The notes under the pieces were generated by a model. That model saw only the letters and a program-made list of their open reading frames with translations. It was not told the DNA's origin and did not search any database. Both the position numbers and the translations under genes were made by a program. Shown here piece after piece: positions 35,056 to 43,985 of a DNA stretch of 64,000 bases. This DNA is from Thalassoroseus pseudoceratinae (GTDB lineage: Bacteria; Planctomycetota; Planctomycetia; Planctomycetales; Planctomycetaceae), in contig NZ_JAALXT010000007.1 in NCBI RefSeq assembly GCF_011634775.1, positions 434,001 to 498,000 of the forward strand, in the 5' to 3' direction. Positions within the stretch are counted from its first letter, which is position 1; the number at the start of each line of letters is the position of its first letter.

Positions 35056-36066
35056 CTATTCCGCGGCTTCGATGGCTGCGAGCGTTTGTTCGATGTCGTC
35101 CGGCAGCGGGGCGATGAACTCCATGGATTCACCGCTATCGGGGTGAGCAAATTTCAGCCGATGAGCGTGCAGGGCTTGTCGGGCGATGAGAACGGTTTCG
35201 CCGTCGGTCGCATCTTCATTCAGCACGGATTTCTTGAGTTCTTTCCGTCCGCCGTACAAACGATCGGCGATGATCGGTGTGCCGAGATGCTGCATGTGCA
35301 CGCGAAGTTGGTGTGTGCGACCGGTCTTCGGCAGAAGCTTGACCGACGTAAATTTCTGACCGTTCGGCAATGAGAATCGCCGCAACACTTCGTAGAACGT
35401 ACTTGCTTTCCGGGCATTGCCGCCGGGTTCACAAGTCATCATTTTCTCGCGGGCTTTGGGATGCGTTCGCGTATGAGTTTCGATGTAGTCGCTGTCGAAC
35501 TCGATGTGCCCCCAGGTGACGGCTCGGTACTCTTTCTCAACGCTACGTTCTTCGAACTGAGCACTGAGTCGGCCATGAACTTGGTTGTTCTTGGCGACTA
35601 CGAGGACACCGGTCGTGTCACGATCCAAGCGGTGCACGATGCCCGGACGGAGTGTGCCAGCCATGTCGCTGAGGGAATCAAAGTGGAATTGCAACGCCCC
35701 GGCGAGTGTGCCGCGATAGTTCCCTTTGCCGGGATGCACGATCATGTCCGCCGACTTATTGATGACAACCAGAAAGTCATCTTCGTAGAGAACATCGAGC
35801 GGAATATCTTCCGGCACCAAGCTGGAGTCGGGGACCTCGGGGAGTTGCACAGTTAGGCGGTCATTGACACGCACGCGGCGTGACGGCTTCGCGGCCACAC
35901 CGTTGACAAGAATCCGTTCCTGGGAAATTGCCGTTTGAAACAACCCCCGGCTGTAATTTGAGAACAGCCGAGCCAAATAATGGTCCAACCGCCATCCATG
36001 AGCACGAGCTTCGACAGTGATTTCGATCGGCTCGGCGTTTTCGAGGGAGGGCGGTTGATCGGTCAT
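35056..36066 (-). CDS. RluD-type 23S rRNA pseudouridine synthase
   Basis: About 336 residues from the ATG of MTDQPPS; a longer frame upstream is possible. An S4 RNA-binding domain comes first (RLDHYLARLFSNYSRGLFQ, ILVNGVAAKPSRRVRVNDRL), followed by the pseudouridine synthase domain with the catalytic Asp in GIVHRLDRDTTGVLVVA, KEYRAVTWGHI, and the GRTHQLRVHMQHLGTPI motif. These match the RluA/RluD family, which modifies large-subunit rRNA. The exact target uridines cannot be read from sequence. Between its start and the next gene lies a degenerate inverted repeat (about 36073-36150). Confidence 0.93.
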   Translation of the reverse strand: MTDQPPSLENAEPIEITVEARAHGWRLDHYLARLFSNYSRGLFQTAISQERILVNGVAAKPSRRVRVNDRLTVQLPEVPDSSLVPEDIPLDVLYEDDFLVVINKSADMIVHPGKGNYRGTLAGALQFHFDSLSDMAGTLRPGIVHRLDRDTTGVLVVAKNNQVHGRLSAQFEERSVEKEYRAVTWGHIEFDSDYIETHTRTHPKAREKMMTCEPGGNARKASTFYEVLRRFSLPNGQKFTSVKLLPKTGRTHQLRVHMQHLGTPIIADRLYGGRKELKKSVLNEDATDGETVLIARQALHAHRLKFAHPDSGESMEFIAPLPDDIEQTLAAIEAAE

Positions 36067-36180
36067 CGCTCTTGCATCGAGAGGGTGGGGTGGAGAGTAA
36101 AACGGAAGCGACCAATCGCAATTCTGTTGACTCTCTACGCCCGACACTCCACGGTCCGCATGAAGTCCGTTGAGATCAAC

Positions 36181-37176
36181 CTATTTCGCGTCGGACTCCG
36201 TGGCCGAATCATCGTTTGCGTCCGGAGTCGGCAACGCAGGACCGTCGCTATCCGATGACGCTTCTTCTTCGGTTGCAGACTCCGTCGCTGCTTTCTCGGC
36301 CGCAGCGGGTTTGGATTCTTCTGTTGCTTCCGAAGCATCTTCTTCGGTCGCCGCTTTTTCGGCTTCGATGTCTTTGATGAGATTCTCGAACTCGTTCAAC
36401 GCATCTTGGTCGGTCCCGCCGGGCAACATGGGGCCATCGTTCGGTGAAGCAGGCGGACGGAATTCACTCGCAGCCCCCGCCGGATTCTGGTTGTCGTTCG
36501 GACCTTCCCGATCAGCTGGGGACGGGTCTTGCTTTTTGTACCAGGCGTAGAACTCTTGGGTATCCGGGGATTTCAAAGCTGCAATTCGCTTTTGAGCCGG
36601 TTCAAAAAACACGGAATTCGGGAAGGTTTGCACAAGTCGTTGATACACTTCGATGGCGGGTTCCACCCCATCAACGTTCTCGCCATCTTCGCCAACATTG
36701 ACGCCCGCCAGAGTTTCCATCGTATTTCCGAGAGCATACAACGCTCGCTCGCGGATGATGTCACTAATGTCGTCTTTCAACAAACCTTCAAGAACTTCGC
36801 GTGCTCGGGTCAGCTCGGCGATGCTGCCCTCGCGATCGGTCATGGAGAGTTGAATCCCCTCGGCGAGTGCTCGCTGTGATTCTTTCAGTCGAGCCCAGTC
36901 AGCCACCACGGTGCCGCTGAATTCGTCGGAGATTTCAGCGAAGCGTTCCGCATCGTTGGCGGTGATCATCGGTTCCCAGCGAGCTGCCTTGGTCGCGGCG
37001 GCACTTCGGGACCAGAAGATTCCAATCGCGGCGATGACGGCCACCACAGCCAGCCCGATGGCCAACTGCATGCCATTCTTCTCCAGCCACGCCATCACCG
37101 CTTTGCCCCAGCGTTCCAATTCACTTTCTTCGTGATGGTGTTGGGGCTGATCTTGTTGTTTGAGTTCGTTGCTCAT
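36181..37176 (-). CDS. YfgM-like membrane protein with acidic C-terminus
   Basis: About 331 residues from the ATG of MSNELKQ; the frame extends 54 codons further but without family features. The N-terminus is polar with a His run, then one membrane helix (GMQLAIGLAVVAVIAAIGIFW). The outer part is helical with TPR-like pairs: ADWARLKESQRALAEGIQ, LTRAREVLEGLL, RERALYALGNTMETLAG and AIEVYQRLVQTFPNSVF. In E. coli YfgM is a Sec-linked factor for envelope protein delivery. The last 110 residues are acidic and Ala/Glu-rich, unlike YfgM, and probably disordered. Confidence 0.8.
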   Translation of the reverse strand: MSNELKQQDQPQHHHEESELERWGKAVMAWLEKNGMQLAIGLAVVAVIAAIGIFWSRSAAATKAARWEPMITANDAERFAEISDEFSGTVVADWARLKESQRALAEGIQLSMTDREGSIAELTRAREVLEGLLKDDISDIIRERALYALGNTMETLAGVNVGEDGENVDGVEPAIEVYQRLVQTFPNSVFFEPAQKRIAALKSPDTQEFYAWYKKQDPSPADREGPNDNQNPAGAASEFRPPASPNDGPMLPGGTDQDALNEFENLIKDIEAEKAATEEDASEATEESKPAAAEKAATESATEEEASSDSDGPALPTPDANDDSATESDAK

Positions 37177-37350
37177 CGATCCATTCTCACGAGCGGCGTA
37201 CAGCGAATCCTGGTTTTTCTCACGTTTGGCAAGCCATTTGCCGGATCGGCGAGTATAAGATGGTCGAATTTCCCGGTCAAGGCGCGTGAGATGGGCTAAG
37301 CATCGAAAGTCAAGTAACTTTCGGAAGACTGATCTCATTCTTCGCTGGGT

Positions 37351-38259
37351 TTACCGGCCGCGATTTTGACGGCTGCGGTGATTGAGATAGTCGATCAGCA
37401 CTTCGGCGAGCGGGCGACTAGTGTCGACAGGAACGCACTCCACGCGATTGCGTTGGCAGACTTCGTCCAGCTTTCGCGTGTGTTCTTTGACGGCTTCCAA
37501 GTAGCCTCGGCGAATGTCTTCGGTTTGCGTTGTGAATTCGTCTTCGACTTCCAAGCCTAGAAATTTTACCATGCCTTCAAATTCGAATTCCCACTCGTGA
37601 TGGTGCATGACGTGGAACAACACCACATCGTGCCGACTGTACCGCAACCGTTGCAGTGGTGCTTCGAGGTCCTCGGGATCGCCCAGGAAATCGCTGAAGA
37701 CGAACACAATCTCGCGTCGCCCCAGTCGCCCGGCGAATTCGCTGAGGGCCGGGGCGATGTTGGTGGTCTCGACGGGTTCGATTTCGTCGAGATGGTTGGT
37801 CATGCGGTGCAGTTGAGCCAATGAATTCGAGGGCGGCACGAATCCCCGGAGTGTTTCATCGAATGTCGCCAGCGAAACTTTATCGTTCTGACGGATGATC
37901 GAATAACCCAGCGTTGTCGCCAACTGAGCGGCATAAAGCATCTTCTGCTGCGAGCCGTCACCGTATCGCATCGAGGCGGACACATCGATCAGAAGATGAG
38001 CCGTGAAGTTCGTCTCCTGCTCGTACTGTTTGATGAAGTACTTGTCCCGCGTGAAGTACAACCGCCAATCGACGTGTTTCGGATCGTCCCCCGGCACATA
38101 TTCGCGATGCCCGGCGAACTCGACCGCAAACCCCGACAACGGCGATTTGTGAGCCCCCGCCAAATTCCCCAGCACTAAACCCCGCGGCTCGATCGCGCGA
38201 TCCGCCACGCGGCTGAGAACATCAGGATTCAAATACCGGGACAACACACTGCTAGCCAT
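37351..38259 (-). CDS. DUF58 domain protein
   Basis: 302 residues. The hallmark of the family is present: GNLAGAHKSPLSGFAVEF, then the REYVPGDDPKHVDWRLY motif, followed by a von Willebrand A-like fold with HLLIDVSASMRYGD as the MIDAS-like start and VFVFSDFLGDPEDL later. DUF58 genes usually sit with a MoxR-type AAA ATPase, as part of a chaperone-like or surface-assembly module, but none is adjacent here. It is upstream of the YfgM-like gene on the same strand, with about 175 bases between. Confidence 0.93.
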   Translation of the reverse strand: MASSVLSRYLNPDVLSRVADRAIEPRGLVLGNLAGAHKSPLSGFAVEFAGHREYVPGDDPKHVDWRLYFTRDKYFIKQYEQETNFTAHLLIDVSASMRYGDGSQQKMLYAAQLATTLGYSIIRQNDKVSLATFDETLRGFVPPSNSLAQLHRMTNHLDEIEPVETTNIAPALSEFAGRLGRREIVFVFSDFLGDPEDLEAPLQRLRYSRHDVVLFHVMHHHEWEFEFEGMVKFLGLEVEDEFTTQTEDIRRGYLEAVKEHTRKLDEVCQRNRVECVPVDTSRPLAEVLIDYLNHRSRQNRGR

Positions 38260-38371
38260 AGCGGTCTCGACTGTTAGGATTCACCAGCAAATACCCACCT
38301 GGAATTGCCCGAGACGACCGATTCGTTACGCTCCATTTTCCAGGAAAACTTCCCACGCGGTTGGTTAAAGT

Positions 38372-38451
38372 CGTGTGCCACGGCTGTGTCAGCCGTGCTT
38401 CGCGGAAAACGCCGTCCATTGATCGCACTGGCGAGACGCCAGTGGCACACG
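38372..38451. repeat. Composite cruciform repeat
   Basis: Outer arms cgtgtgcca and tggcacacg enclose two inner hairpins: cggctg-TGT-cagccg and cactggcg-AGA-cgccagtg. The unit lies between the MnmA and DUF58 genes, both on the minus strand, so it would fold in the 3' leader of one and upstream of the other. Confidence 0.75.
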
Positions 38452-38481
38452 AGCAAAAACCTTCTGTGATCTGCCGGTCCT

Positions 38482-39585
38482 TCAGCGAATCCAACCACCA
38501 CCCAGGACGCGGTTGCCGTCGTACAACACCACCGCTTGGCCAGGTGCGACGCCGTATTGGGATTCGTCGAATTCAACGTGCAGACGGTCTTCGTCCGTCA
38601 CGGTGGCGACGGCATCGGCCAAATCGTGACGGTAGCGGATTTTCGCTCGGCAACGGATTTTTGAAGGCACATCCGGAATGAGCCAATTCAATCGATCCGC
38701 TTCGAGCGTGTGACGGGCGAGGTCTTCTTTTTCACCGATAACCACCCGCTTCGTCTCCGCTTCGATGGCGACCACATACCGTGGCGAGCCGAACGCGACA
38801 CCCAGCCCCTTACGTTGGCCGATTGTGAAATTTTCGAAGCCGTCGTGATGGGCGATGAACTCCCCGTTGGTGTCGACCATTTCGCCGGTGGTGTCCTGCG
38901 GACCGCGATAGCGTTCGATGAAACCGACGTAATCCTGATCGGGGATGAAGCAGATTTCTTGGCTGTCCTTCTTGTCCGCCGTGCGAATGCCGACGCGTCG
39001 GGCAAGTTCCCGCAGGTGTGGCTTTTCGAATTCGCCGACGGGGAACAGAATTTTATCGAGCAAGTCCCGGCGGATGCCGAACAGCACGTAGGATTGGTCT
39101 TTGCCTTGATCAATCCCGCGTACGAGCGCGGGTTGATCTTCGCCGACATCCGCGAGCTGTGCGTAATGCCCGGTGGCGATGTGATCGGCTCCGACTTGTT
39201 CGGCGAAATCCCAGAGTTTGCCGAACTTCAGCCAGTTGTTGCACATCACACACGGATTTGGCGTGCGACCGGCGAGGTATTCGTCCGCGAAGTAATCCTT
39301 GATCCGCCCGAAACCGTTCTCAAAGTTGAGCGCGTGAAACGGAATGTCCAGCGCATCGGCCACCCGCCGAGCGTCAGCGGCATCCGAGGCACTACAACAC
39401 CCCTGCTTATGCGAAGCGGAACTAATGATCGGCAACTCGCCCGGTTTGATCGCGCAGGCGGTTTCTTCGGTCGCCCCGGATCGCATAAACAACCCGATGA
39501 CCTCATATCCTTGCTCTTGCAGCAAGTACGCCGACGCCGAACTATCCACCCCGCCACTCATCGCGAGGACCACACGTTTGGTCAT
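38482..39585 (-). CDS. mnmA: tRNA 2-thiouridylase
   Basis: 367 residues. It adds sulfur at position 2 of wobble U34 in tRNAs for Lys, Glu and Gln, using ATP and a persulfide relay. The PP-loop LAMSGGVDSSASAYLL opens the protein. The catalytic Cys lies in TPNPCVMCNNWLKF and the persulfide Cys in DSQEICFIPD. The typical TIGQRKGLGV segment and C-terminal beta barrel follow. An insertion with KQGCCSASDAADARRVA after the PP-loop is seen in a subset of bacterial MnmA proteins. It is flanked by repeats on both sides. Confidence 0.96.
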   Translation of the reverse strand: MTKRVVLAMSGGVDSSASAYLLQEQGYEVIGLFMRSGATEETACAIKPGELPIISSASHKQGCCSASDAADARRVADALDIPFHALNFENGFGRIKDYFADEYLAGRTPNPCVMCNNWLKFGKLWDFAEQVGADHIATGHYAQLADVGEDQPALVRGIDQGKDQSYVLFGIRRDLLDKILFPVGEFEKPHLRELARRVGIRTADKKDSQEICFIPDQDYVGFIERYRGPQDTTGEMVDTNGEFIAHHDGFENFTIGQRKGLGVAFGSPRYVVAIEAETKRVVIGEKEDLARHTLEADRLNWLIPDVPSKIRCRAKIRYRHDLADAVATVTDEDRLHVEFDESQYGVAPGQAVVLYDGNRVLGGGWIR

Positions 39586-39606
39586 AATTTCTTAAATTCT
39601 TGCCTT

Positions 39607-39741
39607 CGTAGGGTGCGTCGTAACGCACCGATTGGTGACACGGAAATGCGGTGCGTCGCGACGCACCCTACGGATCTTGGACACTTTCTATTCGATAGTC
39701 GCCCTATCGGTGCGTTACGCTGCGCTGCACGCACCCTACGT
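39607..39741. repeat. Three-arm repeat cluster with core cgtagggtgcgt
   Basis: Arms at 39607-39630 (cgtagggtgcgtcgtaacgc), 39649-39672 (cggtgcgtcgcgacgcaccc) and 39707-39740. The first pairs with the second and with the third, giving alternative stem-loops. It lies between the ceramidase-like gene and mnmA. A short relative of the cgtagggtgc core occurs at about 57221. Confidence 0.75.
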
Positions 39742-39742
39742 T

Positions 39743-41239
39743 TTAATTCGTGATCTTCTTTAACATCTCAACGGCTTTGGTTTCGAAGATCGGTTGCCAA
39801 TCGGGGGCGAGGATGCAGTCGCTGTCTTCTTGGGCACCGCCGACGTTCAGGAGTTGTTCAGTCGTGGGAGCATAATAGATGTAGCCGTTGGTGTAACCGG
39901 CCACGAAGGTGTTTTTGCGTTGGATTTTCTCTTTGATATTCAGGCCGATTTGCACCGTGAGTTCGCCGGGGAAGGTGAGCAGTGCGAAATCACCGATTCG
40001 CATGGCGACGAGTTCGACGTCCACCGTGCGACTGCCCGCGGCGACGTTCTCGGCTTGATGCTTCTTGAGTAATCGTAAGTTGGTTTGGAGTCGCGTCAAC
40101 TGCTCCATCGTGTGAATGTTGGCAATATATCGTTCGATGTTCTGACGATTCTCGGCATCGAGATTCGGCAAATCCTTGCGGCCGAGTTTCTCGTCGTGCA
40201 GGTATCGGTGTGAGTAATACGACGGAAATTCCGGTGCGAGTTTGTATTTCACTGCCAGCGGCATGAAGGTTTTGAAGCTCAAACTCGTGCCACGAAGGGT
40301 TTTGAGGAGGCGATCGATTTCGGACTCGGTTGCGGCAATCTTTTCGGCATTGTCGGCTCGCGGAAGGGCGAGAGTTTCGTTGATGACTTGCAAACGGTCA
40401 TCTTCAGTCGGCTGAATTTTGCGGTACGCCTTCAACGTACTCAGACCCAATTGGTTGCCGAGGGGTTCGGCGTCGCGGGGGTGATCGACATCTTTGTAAA
40501 ACACCGGATTGATATCGCCACCACATCCCTGCACAAAGAGTGCGACGGCTCCGTCACTGGTATTCTCTTCGATGACTTTCGAGGAAAAGCCTGTCATGTC
40601 GGCGGTGTTGCCTTTGCTGGCGGCTCCCTGAATCGGATGACATGCGAAGTTGTACACAACCGCGAGCGTGCGACCGTCCATGCGGTCTAACCGGAGCACG
40701 CCGATTTCCGGATCGATCGGTCCGACTTTGGCGACGTCTTTATCGGCGGGCATCGAGTAGGCGTGTCGCACGTCGATTTCCCGACCGTTCTTGAGTTTCA
40801 ATCGCCGATTGATCGAAACGCCGTCTTCATGCCCGCTGCCGGCACCCACTCGGACCGGCACCAGGTTTTCGATGGCCTGCTTCACCGCTTGGATCGTGCG
40901 TTGGTCGGCGTCGGCACATACAAGCCCATGACAATGGCTCGCGTTGGCGATGACCTGTGTTGGCGGGATGCCAAGTTTCTTGAGTGCGGCCCGTACATTC
41001 GGGAGATAATCATTCCCGATTGGTCCAATTTCGCCAATCGCGACCGCATCGACGGTGATAATCGCCGCCATCGTGGTGTCGTTCTTCAACACCAACGCGC
41101 GGGCGTACATGGGACCATCCACCGGCCCGGCGTCCACATCGGTAATATCCACCTTCGCCGCCCCCGCGAGGAGCGTAGCCGCGTGTGCGTTATTCCACGA
41201 ACAAACGAAGACCGCTAACAAGCCAATTGCGTATTTCAT
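39743..41239 (-). CDS. Secreted neutral ceramidase-like protein
   Basis: About 498 residues from the ATG of MKYAIGLL; the frame extends 26 codons upstream. A signal peptide ends near NAHAA. The N-terminal domain matches the neutral/alkaline non-lysosomal ceramidase family: LLAGAAKVDITD, MYARALVLKN, NASHCHGLV and YNFACHPIQ with His residues placed as metal ligands, and FVQGCGGDINPV. The family hydrolyses ceramide amide bonds in eukaryotes and some bacteria; in planctomycetes many such proteins exist and substrates are unknown. Residues near the C-terminus (FALLTFPGELTVQIG, YTNGYIYYAPT) match the family end. Confidence 0.9.
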   Translation of the reverse strand: MKYAIGLLAVFVCSWNNAHAATLLAGAAKVDITDVDAGPVDGPMYARALVLKNDTTMAAIITVDAVAIGEIGPIGNDYLPNVRAALKKLGIPPTQVIANASHCHGLVCADADQRTIQAVKQAIENLVPVRVGAGSGHEDGVSINRRLKLKNGREIDVRHAYSMPADKDVAKVGPIDPEIGVLRLDRMDGRTLAVVYNFACHPIQGAASKGNTADMTGFSSKVIEENTSDGAVALFVQGCGGDINPVFYKDVDHPRDAEPLGNQLGLSTLKAYRKIQPTEDDRLQVINETLALPRADNAEKIAATESEIDRLLKTLRGTSLSFKTFMPLAVKYKLAPEFPSYYSHRYLHDEKLGRKDLPNLDAENRQNIERYIANIHTMEQLTRLQTNLRLLKKHQAENVAAGSRTVDVELVAMRIGDFALLTFPGELTVQIGLNIKEKIQRKNTFVAGYTNGYIYYAPTTEQLLNVGGAQEDSDCILAPDWQPIFETKAVEMLKKITN

Positions 41240-41482
41240 GTTTCCAACGTGTATCGAGTGAACGGATCGAACAGTTTTGATGGATTTGTCTTCAGTGTAG
41301 GAAGAGACGTCAGACACGCCAAGTTAGTGATTCGCGGAACGTGCGGTTCAGTGACACGCGATGACCAACGGGACGGGTCGGGATTCCCTACTGAACGCGT
41401 CGATCGCTTTGCTCTGAGACGTGCCACCCAGCCGGCAGTTCGTTAGAATGCCGCCCTCAGAGATCACCCAAGGAGAGTTTCG

Positions 41483-42667
41483 ATGACGACTACAACTTTG
41501 CCCGCTCCCGTAACGCCACCCGAACGAATTTTGATGGGACCAGGACCGAGTGCGATTTCGCCACGGGTTTTGGCGGCGATGGCGGCTCCCACGGTGGGGC
41601 ATCTCGATCCGTATTTCCTGCAGATTATGGATGAAATGCAGTCGATGCTGCGAGAGGTGTTCCGCACGGAGAATCAACTCACGTTGGCCGTCAGCGGGAC
41701 CGGCAGTGCGGGGATGGAATGTTGCGTGGTCAATGTGGTCGAGCCGGGCGATCGCGTTTTGGTCTGCAAGAACGGTGTATTCGGCGGACGGATGGCCGAT
41801 GTCGCCGAGCGGGCCGGGGCAGAGGTGTCCGTCATTGAACGCCCATTCGGTGAGGTGTTCGATGCAGACGAAGTCAAAGCCGCCATCGAACAACATTCGC
41901 CGCAAGTCGTGGGAATCGTGCATGCGGAAACGTCGACGGGGGCCCATCAACCGCTCGAAGAAATCTCGAAAATCGTCCACGATGCCGGGGCACTGTTGCT
42001 CGTCGATACCGTGACGTCACTCGGCGGGGCACCGGTGGAAGTCGATGCTTGGCAACTCGATGCGGTTTACAGCGGCACACAGAAATGTTTGTCGTGTCCG
42101 CCGGGATTGGCTCCGGTGACGTTCAGCCCGCGTGCGGTCGAGAAAATCGAAAACCGCAAGACGAAAGTTGCGAGTTGGTATCTTGATACCACGATGATCC
42201 GGAATTATTGGGGCGAACAACGGTCTTACCACCACACCGCGCCGATCAACGCCAACTACGGATTGCACGAGGCACTCAGGATCGTCCTCGAAGAAGGTTT
42301 GGAAGCCCGACATGCCCGGCATCTGCGGAATCATCAAGCCCTCGCAGCCGGTCTGGAAGCAATGGGGATCGATTACGCCGTCGCTGAGGGCATTCGCCTG
42401 CCAATGCTCAATGCCGCCAAAATTCCCGAGGGTTGCGACGATGCGAAAGTTCGGGGCCAACTGCTCAACCAATTCGGCATCGAAATTGGAGCTGGCTTGG
42501 GACCAATGAAAGGCAAAACTTGGCGAATCGGATTGATGGGCGAAGCCAGTAGCGAACGCAACGTGCTCTTGTTCCTCGCCGCCTTGGAACGCTGCCTGAC
42601 CGATCAATCCGTATCCGTCACCCCCGGCAGCGGCGTCGCTGCTGCCAATGCGTATTACGCTGGGTGA
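41483..42667 (+). CDS. Class V aminotransferase (alanine/serine-glyoxylate type)
   Basis: 394 residues with AAGGAG seven bases before the ATG. It transfers an amino group to glyoxylate, with alanine or serine as the likely donor. Motifs: [16 protein letters not shown] at the N-terminus, [23 protein letters not shown], the Asp in [12 protein letters not shown], and the PLP-binding Lys in [12 protein letters not shown]. The choice between alanine-glyoxylate and serine-glyoxylate activity cannot be made from sequence alone. It stands alone, with a long intergenic region after it. Confidence 0.95.
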   Translation: MTTTTLPAPVTPPERILMGPGPSAISPRVLAAMAAPTVGHLDPYFLQIMDEMQSMLREVFRTENQLTLAVSGTGSAGMECCVVNVVEPGDRVLVCKNGVFGGRMADVAERAGAEVSVIERPFGEVFDADEVKAAIEQHSPQVVGIVHAETSTGAHQPLEEISKIVHDAGALLLVDTVTSLGGAPVEVDAWQLDAVYSGTQKCLSCPPGLAPVTFSPRAVEKIENRKTKVASWYLDTTMIRNYWGEQRSYHHTAPINANYGLHEALRIVLEEGLEARHARHLRNHQALAAGLEAMGIDYAVAEGIRLPMLNAAKIPEGCDDAKVRGQLLNQFGIEIGAGLGPMKGKTWRIGLMGEASSERNVLLFLAALERCLTDQSVSVTPGSGVAAANAYYAG

Positions 42668-43235
42668 TTCGTATGGTCGTGAAAGCTGGGAACGAAGCCA
42701 TTCGGTACCCAGTTCGGTTTCCGTGCCGGTTTACGCCGATCGGGCCATCATTCATGGCTTGATCGGTGATCGGGCTCGCTATCCGGCTTGTTTCGATCAT
42801 GCCGAATTTGTCGGGCCGTTCGTGTTTGCCGATTACGTCGGGGCGGAGGTCGTCTGTCGAATTGATCCCTAGACCAAATTGCACTTTGCATTGGCTCGGC
42901 CGTCGGTTCGATGGGAACTGACTCGGCAACCTCCCTTCTTGTGTTTCCTTCGTAAATTGATCAGCAATCACATTCTCGAACGGCGAGAAGAGACGCTGTC
43001 CAACGAGTGAAAACCCGTTGACAAAGCCTCCGTGAGACAGTCCGTTTGGCTCCTAAGGGGTGTTGGTAGAACTACCTATATTGGAAGTTCTTAAGCGCCC
43101 TAACAGTCATTTTGATGGGGGAATCCCCCGTATTCTCAATTTGTTGTCAAGTTTTGCTGCGAAATCACAAACATCCATGCCGTTCTCATTAGATAGTAGC
43201 GTGTGATCGATAAGGTGTGAGAGAGAGGATGATTG
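42668..43235. other. Intergenic region upstream of the small histidine kinase
   Basis: About 570 bases. A short frame at 42648-42872 has no family features. The right half is AT-rich and contains the palindromes listed separately. Confidence 0.5.
43065..43129 (+). promoter_or_regulatory. Two short palindromes upstream of the histidine kinase
   Basis: ggtag-AA-ctacc at 43065-43076 and ggggg-AAT-ccccc at 43117-43129 lie 107-171 bases before the kinase start. Both could be operators; neither is tied to a known regulator. Confidence 0.35.
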
Positions 43236-43985
43236 ATGATTGTTCGTCGACGACGACTTCGCAGCCGATTCCGATCGATTGAGCAAGGACCATTATCAAC
43301 TGAGGAAGAACGGTTGATGTCGCTTGGGCAACTCTCTGCCGGGGTGGCCCATGAGTTGAAAAATCCGATTGGGGCTATTGTTCTCTCTGCAGAGTCGGCT
43401 ATGCAAATTGTCGACCGCCCTCAATCCGCTCACCGACTTCGCGAGTGCCTGAAATTGATTGTCGAGGCGTCGCGTCGATGCCAAAATCTGGTCAAAAGTG
43501 CGTTGTCGTTTTGCAATGGGGATGGAAATGTTCGATCGTTCGCGGACCTCAATAAGATCTGTGAGACAGCCGTGACATTAGCCCGAATGTCGGAAACTGG
43601 CATTGGTCTCGACGTTCGAAAAGAATTAACGGATGATCTGCCTCCGATCTTGGTGAACGAACTCGCGATCGAGATTGCATTGGTTAATTTGATTCAGAAC
43701 GCGGCTCAAGCCAGCCCGCACGATTCACCGGTCACGATTCGGACTCAGTGTATTCGGGATGGCGTTGAAATTGCCGTAATTGATGAGGGACTCGGGATTC
43801 CACAGTCTCAACTGATGCACATTTGGAAGCCGCGGTTTACCACGCGGGCGGGAAGCGGTGGAACGGGATTGGGGTTGAGTTTAGTGCAAAATATCGTGAA
43901 AAATCACGATGCTCAAATCACCGTCGAGTCAGAATTTGGATTTGGGAGCACCTTTCGAATTTGGTTCCCGACGGGCATCCAATGA
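43236..43985 (+). CDS. Small cytoplasmic histidine kinase without sensor domain
   Basis: 249 residues with GAGAGAGG seven bases before the ATG. There is a short basic N-terminus (RRRRLRSRFR), then HisKA with the phospho-acceptor His in AGVAHELKNPIGA, and HATPase_c with N box NLIQNAAQA, G1 DEGLGIP, F box RFTTR and G2 GGTGLGLS. No PAS, GAF, membrane segment or receiver is present. The closest functional class is NtrB/AtoS-type kinases by HELKNP and GTGLGL context. No response regulator is adjacent. Its 3' end overlaps the convergent haem-protein gene by 57 bases. Confidence 0.92.
   Translation: MIVRRRRLRSRFRSIEQGPLSTEEERLMSLGQLSAGVAHELKNPIGAIVLSAESAMQIVDRPQSAHRLRECLKLIVEASRRCQNLVKSALSFCNGDGNVRSFADLNKICETAVTLARMSETGIGLDVRKELTDDLPPILVNELAIEIALVNLIQNAAQASPHDSPVTIRTQCIRDGVEIAVIDEGLGIPQSQLMHIWKPRFTTRAGSGGTGLGLSLVQNIVKNHDAQITVESEFGFGSTFRIWFPTGIQ

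Noticed and set aside
38372-39741. Possible CRISPR or insertion-sequence ends
   Set aside because: Repeats are palindromic, irregularly spaced and few; no cas genes, transposase or target duplications are seen.
42648-42872. Small plus-strand frame of 74 codons after the aminotransferase
   Set aside because: Overlaps the end of the upstream gene, no RBS and no family features.
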